DNA from: Boswellia sacra
Taxonomy: Eukaryota; Streptophyta; Magnoliopsida; Sapindales; Burseraceae
Direction of reading: 5' to 3'
DNA: 64,000 nucleotides
NCBI GenBank assembly: GCA_013180625.2
Contig: SNVD02010181.1
Coordinates: 62,001-126,000, forward strand
The notes under the pieces were generated by a model. The model ran no database searches and had not been told where the DNA came from. It saw only the letters and a program-made list of their open reading frames with translations. Below, piece by piece: positions 39,891 through 49,987 of this stretch; the stretch's first letter is position 1, and each line of letters begins with the position of its first letter. Position numbers and translations under genes: made by a program.

Positions 39891-40962
39891 AGTTAACAGT
39901 TAAGCTTGAGATTTTTCCATCTGACAAAGCAAATATGGCAAGATGTGCGAGTTTGAGATGATCGTACTTGTATTTGTGTAAGATATCACCAAGAAAATCA
40001 GTCACAACGTGAATGACCGTTTTGTTATAGAGATATTAGCACTTTAGACAGGATGGAAAAAAAGGTGTACTCTTGTTGGTGAATGAAATTTTTTTTACAC
40101 TTTTTCCGTTTGTTTCGGTAAGCTCCTCGCGGTATATAATATCTTCAAAATTTTTATTCCTGGAAGTTACCCTGGATTTTGTATATCTCCTTTTGTCTTC
40201 GATTTTGGTCATGCATCTGAAATAGAGGAGAAAAAATGAAAAATGAGAAATTCTACTGGCTGTTACTGACTGCAACTAAATATTAGTTTTGAGCAACAGT
40301 TTATTCATCTTTTAGTTACTGTGAGGCAACCGCTTGGTGAGTGAACTGTGTAAAAGGCTTAAAGAAAAATAACCTTTAAAATTGCGCGAGCTTCCGAATG
40401 ATCAAGTGAAAAGAGTAACTAAATAGAAACATAATTCCAGATCAGCATGAAATGGGAGGCAAATTTGACTAATAATTCAGCTGTTTCAGGTCGTCTAGGT
40501 TCACCAACATTATGGCGGATACTAGCACCACCACCCCAAAATATAATGTAGTAAAGGGGGACTTCATAATTATTGTTCAATTGAAATTCGATTATTTAGC
40601 GTAAACCGATTGCGTGAGATATCTGTAATTTATAATTCGTAGAAGAGAGAATAAAACATAGTTGTTGAACATGTAAGATGGATTTTTAGTACCACTTGCC
40701 TCCAGAGATTAACATCTGTAGTAAACAATTCTGTTCTTGCTGGCTCAAGGTTTGACCAATTCCAATTGGCTCTTTTGATGACCACATTTGATATGAGCTC
40801 TATGTACACCAAAGCCTTTGTAACACTTTTTTACACAATTTATTCCGTGCTTCCACTCCCACTCCACCTCTCATTTTTGTTTTACCTTATTCAATCACTG
40901 TAACATCATATTATATAATATATTTTATAGGAACTAATATCTTGACACAATTTTTATGACAC
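39891..40962. other. NUP93 3' flank
   Basis: The start should be NUP93 3' UTR. No gene is supported in the remainder, which ends where the duplicated promoter segment begins. Confidence 0.6.
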
Positions 40963-41120
40963 AAAAAATAATCTTATAATTTCAAAATCATTTGAAACAC
41001 TTACCACTACAACCATCATACACCAAGTCTTCAAAATTCATAATTTCTTTTTTCTATGGATTTGGAAAAAAGTTCATGATAGCCATTTAGTTAATATATG
41101 AGGTTAAAAAAAAAAAAAAA

Positions 41121-41237
41121 CTTAAAGCGGTCAGCTGAGGAGAGCTCGTGGGCACTCTCAGACTGTACAAGTTTGAGCAAGGCAAGATACTTAAGAGCTT
41201 TTCGTCCGCTGCTCAATATCCGATTGGCCTTCGCCAT
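41121..41237 (-). pseudogene. duplicated MAM33 first exon, splice donor lost
   Basis: Encodes 39 residues starting MAKANRILSSGRKALKYLAL, matching the intact gene's exon 1 with several substitutions. The donor CAG|GT of the intact exon is AAG|TT here (donor +1 G to T), so normal splicing is impossible, and no downstream MAM33 exons follow. The reading frame itself is still open. Confidence 0.9.
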
Positions 41238-41621
41238 TTTCCGCTCTCTTTCGTTCTGCTCTTCTCGTCGCTCTCTTTCAAGTGAGCCCCCTATAAGGTA
41301 TGAACACATCGCATGATTTCTTTTTTTAATTAAAAATCATATATAAAAAATTTAATATGAAATTTGCCTTCAACATTAAAATAATAATTAGCTCAAACTT
41401 TTTCTAATTTTCTTTATTTTTTAAAAAATCGTTAATAAACGAATGAAATCTTCAATTGTTTGATTATAATATAATTAAAAGAAGGACCAATCAGCAACTG
41501 CCACGTATCTCTTAAAATATTGCGTACACAAAACTGTATCGTTTCAAAGAATAGGGCTTAATACGAAATCTAAAACCCTTTCCCTCTCTCTCTTCAGTTC
41601 AGAATTGAGAACGCTGAAGCC
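41238..41621. promoter_or_regulatory. duplicated bidirectional promoter, now upstream of SEN54
   Basis: Retains the CCAAT sequence, 'ccacgt', the telo-box-like 'taaaaccctttccctct' and the CT-rich leader of the source copy. On the plus strand it faces SEN54, 1.4 kb ahead of the SEN54 start codon, so it may drive that gene. Activity is inferred. Confidence 0.6.
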
Positions 41622-41723
41622 ATGGCGAGTGAGCAAGACATGAGTAGCTGGACCGATCTTCTCCACTCTTCAACGAAGCTTCTCGAGCAAGCCGCTCCTT
41701 CCGCTCAGTTCCCGCCTCTTCAG
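41622..41723 (+). CDS. duplicated NUP93 first exon, possibly an alternative first exon of SEN54
   Basis: An intact 102-nt exon (34 codons, phase 0) encodes the same residues as NUP93 exon 1, MASEQDMSSWTD to PPLQ; the only coding difference seen is synonymous. The donor CAG|GTCCTC is kept (source: CAG|GTCTTC). NUP93 exon 2 is absent here. The next strong acceptor on this strand is at 43069/43070 before SEN54. Splicing to it would add VIAL and then the SEN54 start Met in frame, predicting a 305-aa chimera. It may instead be a dead relic or untranslated leader. Confidence 0.5.
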
Positions 41724-41807
41724 GTCCTCTTCCTCTCTCTCTTCCTTTCTTTTTGTTTCTCGAGAAATGCAAACACATAAAAAAGTAAAGTACGTTAAAA
41801 AACATTT

Positions 41808-42882
41808 TTAATTATCTCTTTTTTCCATTTTAAAATCATTTTATAAAAGAATATTCTTAACTTTTTAAATTATTATATAAGAAAAAAAATGCCCACTCCG
41901 ACCCGCCATTCTGAATCGCCACACGGAGGCGGCTAAGATGAATCAAACGGTGGTGGTGACGGCTGTCGTTTACTGCTGAAGGAGGATCGGTAACAACTAC
42001 TATGAAGCTGGTAAAACGCTTTTTGCTAGAGTTTGAACAATCATAGGCGATTTTTGTTTGGCTGGGCAGTATGTTTGTTTCTATTTAATTTTTTTTTTAA
42101 TACTAGATTCAGTTTGCCATTTAATTCATTGTGAATTTATTTTTCTTTTCATTGTTTTCAAACTTGACCGCAAAAACATCGTTAGAAGAATTTTATTTTG
42201 AAATTTTTATACAATTCAGATGAGTATTTACTTTTGTTTGCAGAAAGTTCTGTTGATTAGAATTCGTGTAAGGCTTCTTAATATTAGATTTAGTTCAATT
42301 ACTAGGAGATCTTTGGTATAATTTTTTTTATGTAAAATTAGATAAAAATTTATGATCATTAATTCATAAAATTATTTATTAAAATTCAATAATTGATATG
42401 ATAAATGAGTTGACACCAAATTTAAATGATCGTGATGATTAACAATGTTAAAGTTTTGACTTACAAATTTATATCACTAAATTATAAATTATGTCGAAAT
42501 TTGAAATTTTTGTTAAAATTAGTTTTCCAAGTTCTCAAATTTATATGTTAACAATTTTTATTAGATGATGGGGTTAAAATTGGAAATTCACAGTCAGGGT
42601 TGGTCAAATCTAAACGGAAACCACGTTCGGAGTCTTTTTATTTTCTAATTCCAGTTTGATATTGACCTGCGCAAAATAACGAAGCATGAGCATTCCTCTA
42701 CGAAGTATAATTCAAAAATAGGTGCATAAGTCGTTTGATGAAATTTCTATGAGAACTGGATTTCTATGCTTTATCTTTTGGGTTTATACTCATATGAAAA
42801 ATCTGAATGAAATCTCTTTGGGTTGGTTCGGGGGTGGTTTGGTTTTGGCTTTAATGAGCTTAATGACATGAAAAGCCGAAAG
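41808..42882. other. SEN54 5' region
   Basis: Just past the duplicated segment is a GC-richer stretch (about 41890-41986) with a short upstream open frame and a GG|GTAACA donor-like site. It could be SEN54's original non-coding first exon. The remainder is AT-rich, intron-like sequence. Confidence 0.45.
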
Positions 42883-42994
42883 AAAAGCTTTAACCTTACT
42901 TCATTGACTCTGTTTTGCTTTTGGTTCTCCTTTAGCTTAAAAGCTTTAACCTTACTTCATTGACCCTGTTTTGCTTTTGGTTCTCCTTTACCTT
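42883..42994. repeat. tandem duplication, 2 x 56 bp
   Basis: Units start 'aaaagctttaaccttact' at 42883 and 42939 and differ at few positions. The duplication lies in the presumed 5' intron of SEN54. Confidence 0.9.
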
Positions 42995-43081
42995 ACAAGA
43001 GCATTCGAGCAACGAATGATCTCTAATTACTGTATGTGTTTCATCAATGGGTTCTCAATTTTCTTCCAGGTGATTGCTCTG

Positions 43082-45451
43082 ATGGAAGCAAACGATTGTG
43101 AAAGTAGCTCAGGGGAACTAAGCGACAATGAAATCTACGACAACGAGGAAGAAGATTATTACTACACGTCTGGTTCGATATCCAAGTTACAATTCAGGTA
43201 CAAGAAGAACAGCAAAACAGTTATTACTTGTTGAAACGTAGTCTGAAAACTGAATTGGTGGTATTGAATTTGTTTTCAGGAAAGACATTTCGAAGGCTCG
43301 TTGGAATGACGAAATGGGAATGGCTGAGGTTATGGAAAAGAAGGGTAAGATGTGGACAACAACAGCAGTTGTTCGAAACGGCAAGACGTTTTGCTCACTT
43401 GAGGAAACATTGTAAGTGAACATGAAACTCTCTGGAATTGTCGTTAAGTTTTCTTTGTTGTATGCTTTATAGAGAATAAAACAACCAAAAAAAAAATAAA
43501 GAGAAGAAGCTTTTGAGAAGATGACTATAAATATTTGTCAAATGTTCTTTGATTTATTATCAGCCAAATACTGTGAATTTGATGCAAAAAGCATTCTTGA
43601 CCGCTGAAAAACGTTTTGACAGTGGAAATTGTAGATTTGCATTACTGAATTCTCAAACAATCAATGAATTTACAAATACTGAATAATTTTGAAGTAGAAT
43701 CATCTATCACTGATGTGTTGTTCGTATTGTTTTGGATGTTGTGGTGCGCTTTATTAATTGTAAACTTTTTTCTTGGAGATTTTTGGCCGAAATTGGAGCA
43801 TTGCTTCTTTTGGATGATAATGATACGTGTCTTTCACTGAAAGATATATATGAGAAGGTTGGAAAAGAAAAGATGGGATGCTGTTGGGAGCTTTTTGAGG
43901 TTTATAGGCACCTTAAATCTCTTGGTTACATAGTGGGGAGGCATGGTGTTCCTTGGACCATGAAGAGCACTAAATGTAAAGGTGTTGACATAATTGGTGA
44001 CTCTGTTTCTCTTCAGGGCTGCGCGGAAAGATGTGAAGTTATGGAAATGAAATCGAAAGATGCTTGTTCTATTATTGATTCGTTCAATAATTTACAGATT
44101 ACTGAAGTGAGGCCTGTTTTTGATGTTTATCTTCCAAACAGCAAATTTAAAAAGTCTTGTCCTGGTGATCCAAGCTTTGTGCTGTGCTTAACAAGGTGAT
44201 TATATATTTCTAATTCTTAAGAGCTTGAGTGACTTATTCTTGTAAGCTGTAATTGCATTGAAATTATTTATGATGTTCAATTTTAATTTTTGAAATTTCA
44301 AGGATTTTTCTTTTATATATATAATTTTTTTTCTTAAAACTTTATTAATGAGATCGAGTTCATTTTTCCTCATAATGTTCATTTTGAGGACACGCTGGCA
44401 TCATTTATTTTTTTATATTTGAACTTTTGGATTTCTGAAACCATAACTCTGCCCTATGAGGGTGTTTACTTCCTGATTTTGTCAAATGAATGAGAAAATA
44501 ATTTTGTCTATTTAATTTGAGATGCTTGTATGCTGCATAATGAGGATTAAGAGCTATCTTTACATCATACCTGCCTGTATGAGAAATTGATTACTTATTT
44601 TCCATAAGAAGAACTATCTTTTACTATTAGTTCAATGTTTGACTGAGCATTCATTAGAAGATGGAGGATAATTATGAACCTTATTTGGTTGTTTTGCCCA
44701 CTTTTCTTGGCTATTAAAGTTGTTTACAAGTTTCTACTTGCTTGGAAAAGTTTCTAGATTGTTATGCATTAACGCCAACCATATAATTTCATACTAGCCA
44801 TAAAGTTTAATAATAAGCCTGTTTTATACTGGCAGTTTTCAGGGAATTACTTGGAAACTAAAATGGGAAGTGCATATTTCTTTGGGAAAATTAAGACTTT
44901 TATTTGGGAAGTCATAGAAATTTTGTCTAGCTAGCAAAATAAGGGGAAAAATTTGTGGCAATTATGATGGACTTCCCTGAGAGATCCTTAAATTTTATTG
45001 CCACTCAATGTTTTCAGAACTTATAAAGAACCCTTCTAAAATTGGTAAACCCTTGGTAGGGTTGTGTTTAATGAAAAATTATTGATACTAATCTCTGAAA
45101 ATACTGGAGTACAATGGAATTTAAAATCTCTAAGGGATTGATGCGGTGCCCAAAATTTTTAGGATCATCAATTATCAAATCTTTAGTGAAGTTTTGGTAT
45201 GTAGCATAACCTGTTTTTACTAAATGCTTCTGGTTAGATTTCTAGTTTGCTGGATTAGTAGGGCTTCCTTGTCAAAATTCTGATCTTGTCCTTGATTTGT
45301 CTTCTCTCTTAGTGTTTGTCCACCATCCAAAGCAGAAATTGAAGTCCTTGAGAGACAATGTGGCAGCATTCCATTGAAGTTTTGTCATGTGGAGCATGGT
45401 CGCATCAGTTTCTTCTCCTTTGATAGGTTGGAACTTCCTATTCTACCCTGA
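43082..45451 (+). CDS. SEN54: tRNA-splicing endonuclease subunit Sen54
   Basis: A structural subunit of the complex that removes introns from precursor tRNAs. Coding exons 43082-43197, 43280-43411, 43779-44195 and 45313-45451 join in frame to 267 aa. Seen: an acidic N-terminus (MEANDCESSSGELSDNE), KARWNDEMGMAEVMEKKGKMW, then the Sen54 core CSLEETLFLAEIGALLLLD, and YRHLKSLGYIVGRHGVPW, the winged-helix-like family signature. It ends GRISFFSFD RLELPILP. The acceptor at 43069 followed by GTGATTGCTCTG before the ATG shows that at least one exon lies upstream. The start chosen is the first Met after that acceptor. A splice in the last exon instead of read-through to the TGA at 45449 is possible but unnecessary. 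It neighbours NUP93, as I recall for Arabidopsis At3g57350/At3g57360. Confidence 0.9.
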
Positions 45452-46230
45452 CTTTTGTGCTGAAGCAATGTTAGGCTGCTGCATAAACGAGTGCACTACC
45501 AAAATTGGTTTTTTAGTGGACTGCTGTTGACTGCTACACATCATCCCCTGAAATTTATACAAATTGATGGGTCTTGTGGACCTGGACGTATATCAACTAA
45601 CACTTTCACCTTATCTACTGTGATGACCTATAATCATAGATGAATTTTTCTTCTCTTTATGTCCTTCGATTTATATTTGATTATTCGTTTGGCAAACACA
45701 GGAAGCTGGGGCATAGAGGAGTTTTGACCACTAAAAAAGATTTAGTGGACTCCTTACAGATATTCTTCATTTTCTTCAATGTTGCCATCATATTTTTATT
45801 CAAAGTGTATTGATTTTCTTGTAAAATATTTGAAAAAGAAAACAATTGCTTAACTTTGCAATGCTTGTGGAAAACTAAACATCGGCTTTGAGTCATTTGG
45901 TTCTAGCTTTGTGATTTTCGTGATGTAATTTTCAGATTGTTTGAGGTTACTGAAAATGTTAAATACATAATTATGTATGGTTGAAAAGACTATATTAAGA
46001 GAGAAAAAAAAAGAAAAAAAGGAAAAAGGAGAAATGTGGAGTTGCTCTATTGTTGCTAAAAGAAGTCAAGAAAGTGTTTGAATCAAGTTCATAATAAACT
46101 TTTTTCAATTTCTTTTTAACATGTTGCGGGTCTCTTTTGGTTGTAATTTTTTAGATGACTATTTTACTCTTGCCAAATGAGGTTAGTTGGCTAAATGATA
46201 AGTATTTGATCAAAACGTTATAATATTACG
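45452..46230. other. SEN54 3' flank
   Basis: 3' UTR followed by AT-rich intergenic sequence. Nothing else is supported. Confidence 0.6.
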
Positions 46231-46402
46231 GGTGTGTTTTTTTATGAATTCAAAATTTTTGTTTTCAATTGAATTTAGGAATATGTGGTTGATTTTGAAT
46301 TATTTTGAATTTTGAAAAGAATATGTGGTTGAGATTGAATGTAAATTGCATTGGAAAATGTGCAGCATGGAAAACAGGATTTGGATTCATAAAAGAACAG
46401 AG
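46231..46402. mobile_element. small MITE (Tourist-like), copy 2
   Basis: Closely matches 4382-4550. It starts GGTGTGTTTTTTTATGAATT and ends with the inverted 'ggattcataaaagaacag'. The interior includes 'tttaggaatatgtggttga' and 'gaatatgtggttgagattg'. Confidence 0.7.
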
Positions 46403-46612
46403 TCTAAGAGAAATAGATGCACCCATAGAATTGAATTAAAAACGTTTTACCCAATCTTTCAATGAAGGTATGAACTAGTACACCTAAATGTTTGCATAGA
46501 TGATTTTGCTTTGAATTTGTAGCTTTCATGCATAAACTCATTCATTTTGATTGTCATAATCCTGTATTACTTTGAGATAGACCACAGTACTTCTATTTTG
46601 GCAACTCGAGTG

Positions 46613-46891
46613 TAGGGGTGTTCAAAAATCCCCGACCCGATCCGATCGGGCTTGTCGGGTTTTTTTTTTCGGGTCGGTATTAAATAGTGACCCGAATCGG
46701 GTTAAAATAATCGGATTGCAAATCGGGTTTGGATATTTGGCCTAATTAAATTAAACTCGATCCGACCCGATCGGGTTTTTGTCGGGTCAGTATTAAATAG
46801 TAACCCGAATCGGTTTAAAATAATCGGATTTGAACAGTATCGGGTTGTGATCGGGTATGAAAAAACCCGATCCGACCCGTGAACACCCCTA
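46613..46891. mobile_element. hAT-type MITE (279 bp), TAGGGGTGTTCA ends
   Basis: The perfect 12-bp terminal inverted repeat TAGGGGTGTTCA / TGAACACCCCTA is flanked by the exact 8-bp target duplication CTCGAGTG (46605-46612 and 46892-46899). The interior repeats 'gacccgatccgatcggg'-like and 'cgggtcggtattaaatagt' motifs in both orientations. No coding capacity. The clean target duplication suggests a fairly recent insertion. Confidence 0.95.
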
Positions 46892-47171
46892 CTCGAGTGT
46901 GTAGTTTTAGTCACTGTAAATAAAAAGCTCAAAATCTTAGATTTCTGAAAAGCCTTGTTTAGAAACTTTTATTGAAAAGCATAGAAGTTCCTATGACAAT
47001 TTTTTTTGATAGGATTCCTCTTATATTTTTGGTGCCAAAATTATAACAGATCTTCTAGTATTGGATATGAGCCAATTCTTACAGATGTGATATAGAAAAT
47101 TTTTTCTTACTTGTAATATTAAATCAGCCATTTATACTCATCAAAACATGGTTATTTTTACAATCCCAAAT

Positions 47172-48566
47172 CTATCCAGTGACATGAGCCATAAAAGACT
47201 CTAACCCCATTAGAGAAACTCCATCTTTAGCAACAGATTGCTGCACAGAGTCTTTTAGTTCGTTAGCCCTTTTCATCATCTCCTCTCCTTCTTCTGAGAT
47301 CATTAGCCGTCTCGCAGATTCTTTAATTACGGATGATTTAACTACTGCCTCTCTCTGTGCCTATTCCCTGACCATTAGACCAACTTTAAGCAATTCTGCT
47401 ATCAGCTCAGCATTCCTGGGTTGATCTGAGTGCATTGGCCATGCTGCTATTGGCACTCCCATGCTAATGCACGAATTCCAGCCAGTGACTCATGAAGCCA
47501 CCAGTAGAAGGATGCCCCAAAATTTCAAGTTGTGGTGCCCAATCTCTTATTATCAATCCAACTCCTTCCATCCTCAACTCAAAACCTTCTGGAAGTTCAG
47601 CTCTTCTGCATTCTTCTGTGAATATATCTCCTTTATCTGCATTTTTTAATACCCAGATGAACTTTGTCTTGCTTTGTTCCAGACCAGTTGCAAGTTCTTT
47701 TATTTGGTCATCTGTTATGAAAGTTGTGTTTCCAAAGGATATGTAGATCACAGATTTTGGTGGTTGTATATCTAGCCACTTCAAGCACGTATCTTGGATA
47801 TATGAATTCTCATGCTTCCTGATTGTTGCTGGGTTTAATGGCCCAATTGCCCATTGCTTCTTTTTTCCATATACCTTTTCTAGAAGATCAACGTAAGAAT
47901 TTTCAATTGCTCTGCTTGTGTTAAGGAAATCTTCAGCTCTAAATTTCAAGAATTCTGTTTGATAAGCGATGAAATTCATGAACTCGAAGGTAAAACAACC
48001 TTCAAGAGATGGAAGCTCTTTTGATACTTGAGCCTCTACTTTGGACAGGTTTTCCTAGAGCTTCCCATATGTTGAAGAATGCAGTGAAGGCGGAGATAGC
48101 GTGGCAAGCATAGGTTTCTGTATTTAAGTAACATCCTGGACAACAGATGCCATTAGAGCATCATGGATAGTGACAATTCTCTTTGATCTGGGGGAGAGCT
48201 CACGTAATACTCCTGCTACAGGTTGGCGAAGGTGCAAACAGGCTTCAATGGATGTCTGCTGATGCATAGGAAATTTGATGGATGCATGAGGATTGGGTGG
48301 AAGGGAGTGGAAAGGAGGGATCGGTAAATCATGGAATTGGATTCCCTTTATGTCTACAGGATTGATGCCATGTACATGAGCCTTGACCTGGCGATTATGA
48401 ATGGCAGAACCTACATAATGAACTGGGATGTTGTATGATAAAACTAGGGATGATAATCTCAGCAGCTGATTCAGAGACTTTGTGCTGGAAAGGGCACCAT
48501 GACAACTATGACTGGAGCTTTCTCAAGGCCATTTTGGTTCTGTTGCTGCAAGTTCTGGTTATCCAT
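47172..48566 (-). pseudogene. UDP-glycosyltransferase pseudogene (zeatin O-glucosyltransferase-like)
   Basis: Homologous to the intact UGT at 62073-63497 along its full length. The start MDNQNLQQQNQNGLEKAP and VVMVPFPAQ are followed at once by a frameshift in what should be the AQGHLNQ motif carrying the catalytic His. A further stop lies near 48132. The best-preserved part is 47464-47979. In the UDP-sugar-binding PSPG box, [19 protein letters not shown] runs into a frameshift (near 47480) where CGWNS is expected, and 9 nt of the CMESI region are missing. A TAG replaces a conserved Trp at 47361-47363. It ends in FMAHVTG-stop. No product would be an active transferase. Confidence 0.93.
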
Positions 48567-48668
48567 CAATGAAAACTTAAAAGAGAGTGTCTAGTTCTCA
48601 GCTTTTCATCAATTCATGGATATGTGCCAGTGCTATTTTCATTAGAGGGATTTAAAGGCTTTCTGGTT

Positions 48669-48814
48669 TAGTTTGGTGAACCATCCCTTGAAATCTTGGT
48701 GGTCAACTCTGTGAAGTTTCTCTGTTGCTTCTTCATTTGCTTAGTTTCGTGAACCATCCCTTCAAATCTTTGTGGTCAACTCTGTAAAGTTGCTCTGTTG
48801 CTTCATTTTAATAT
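48669..48814. repeat. tandem duplication, 2 x 73 bp
   Basis: Each unit contains 'gtgaaccatccctt', then 'tggtcaactctgt', then 'ctctgttgcttc'. They lie just upstream of the UGT pseudogene start, i.e. in its former promoter region. Confidence 0.85.
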
Positions 48815-49477
48815 GCAAATTTGTTTTGGACCTGGCTTCTTTGTTATCAAAATTCTAACAAGTATCGGAACCAATTTATGGAAAATTTTCGGTAATTAAA
48901 AGCTTATAAACTAGCCTGTAAGAATCTTCCTGAGCAAATACCATTCATTTAGAACTAATCTTTGCAAATTGGTATTGTTGTATGATTATCGCATCATGTA
49001 TTTTGTTTATATTAATTTTATTTTTTCAATTACAATATACTAAAAGAATCAATGTTAAATATTTCGTTAACCCTACATGATTGTTAATAATATATAGATT
49101 TCCAAAATATAAAAACAACAATTAAAAAGGTTACCAAATTTTTCTTTGAGCAATGCAAAACTATACAGGTTTAGAGTCCAGCAGGTACGCTCTTACATGG
49201 CATGTACTTGGGCGATTACAACCCGACCTAGCCAAGCCAACCGAGGATTTGAAATTTGTCGATTCGGCTAATTTCTCTCCCGACACAAATCGTGTCAGCC
49301 CTTTGAATATTTTTACACTTACAACAATCATTATGGACTTGTTCTCGATTATATTAACTCTAATATAGACTTGAATGATTACTCTTGCGATATTGTTGTG
49401 GATGATTGCGTACGTGCATGCAACAGGCTGGTGATCAGAAAATTGAAAGAATTAGTTTTTGGGTTTGCTATAAGAAT
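48815..49477. other. intergenic stretch upstream of the UGT pseudogene
   Basis: AT-rich. A short open frame at 49153-49368 (plus) has no recognisable family. No gene supported. Confidence 0.55.
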
Positions 49478-49979
49478 TAGGGGTGGCAATTGTTGACACG
49501 ACCCGTGAACACGACACGAATACGTTACACGATTAATAAATGGGTCGGGTTAGTGTTGAAGGTGTTCAACACGCCAACCCGTTTAATGACACGAATAGTT
49601 AAATATATTTTGTACATTCTTAATATGTAAATTCATTCAATGATATAAATTATTACCTACTTACAATATATATATTATAAAATTGAAATTTTTATACTAT
49701 AAAATAAATTAATTTATAAAATAATAAATTATGATGATTTTAATAATATTTTATACTAACAATGGTTTATATTCTAAAAATAATTTTAATTGATTTAAAT
49801 ATAGATAATATAATATATTATGTATAACTAAGTTAAATAATTAAGTAAATTATGCGAATTAAATATGACACGATTACGACACGTGGGTAACACGTTTAAT
49901 AATTGGGCGGGTTTGGGTTTCATGTTTTGACACGAATAATTAAATGGATCGACACGACACGACACGATTGTCACCCCTA
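49478..49979. mobile_element. hAT-type MITE (502 bp), TAGGGGTGGCAAT ends
   Basis: It starts TAGGGGTGGCAATT and ends GATTGTCACCCCTA as inverted repeats, flanked by the exact 8-bp target duplication ATAAGAAT (49470-49477 and 49980-49987). Subterminal 'cacgacacgaat' and 'gacacgacacgacacga' repeats appear at both sides, and the middle is AT-rich. No transposase. Confidence 0.95.
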
Positions 49980-49987
49980 ATAAGAAT

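Larger units (their letters stand above)
40963..41807. repeat. segmental duplication, second copy of the MAM33/NUP93 promoter segment
   Basis: About 845 bp nearly identical to 29240-30085, same orientation, with scattered substitutions and small indels. Homology stops after 'gtacgttaaaaaacattttt'. It is placed between the NUP93 3' end and SEN54, so NUP93 is bracketed by direct repeats. This copy has neither MAM33 exons 2-3 nor NUP93 exons 2-15. Confidence 0.93.

Noticed and set aside
41599..41805. 68-aa minus-strand frame over the duplicated promoter
   Set aside because: Antisense to the duplicated NUP93 exon 1 and its CT-rich leader.
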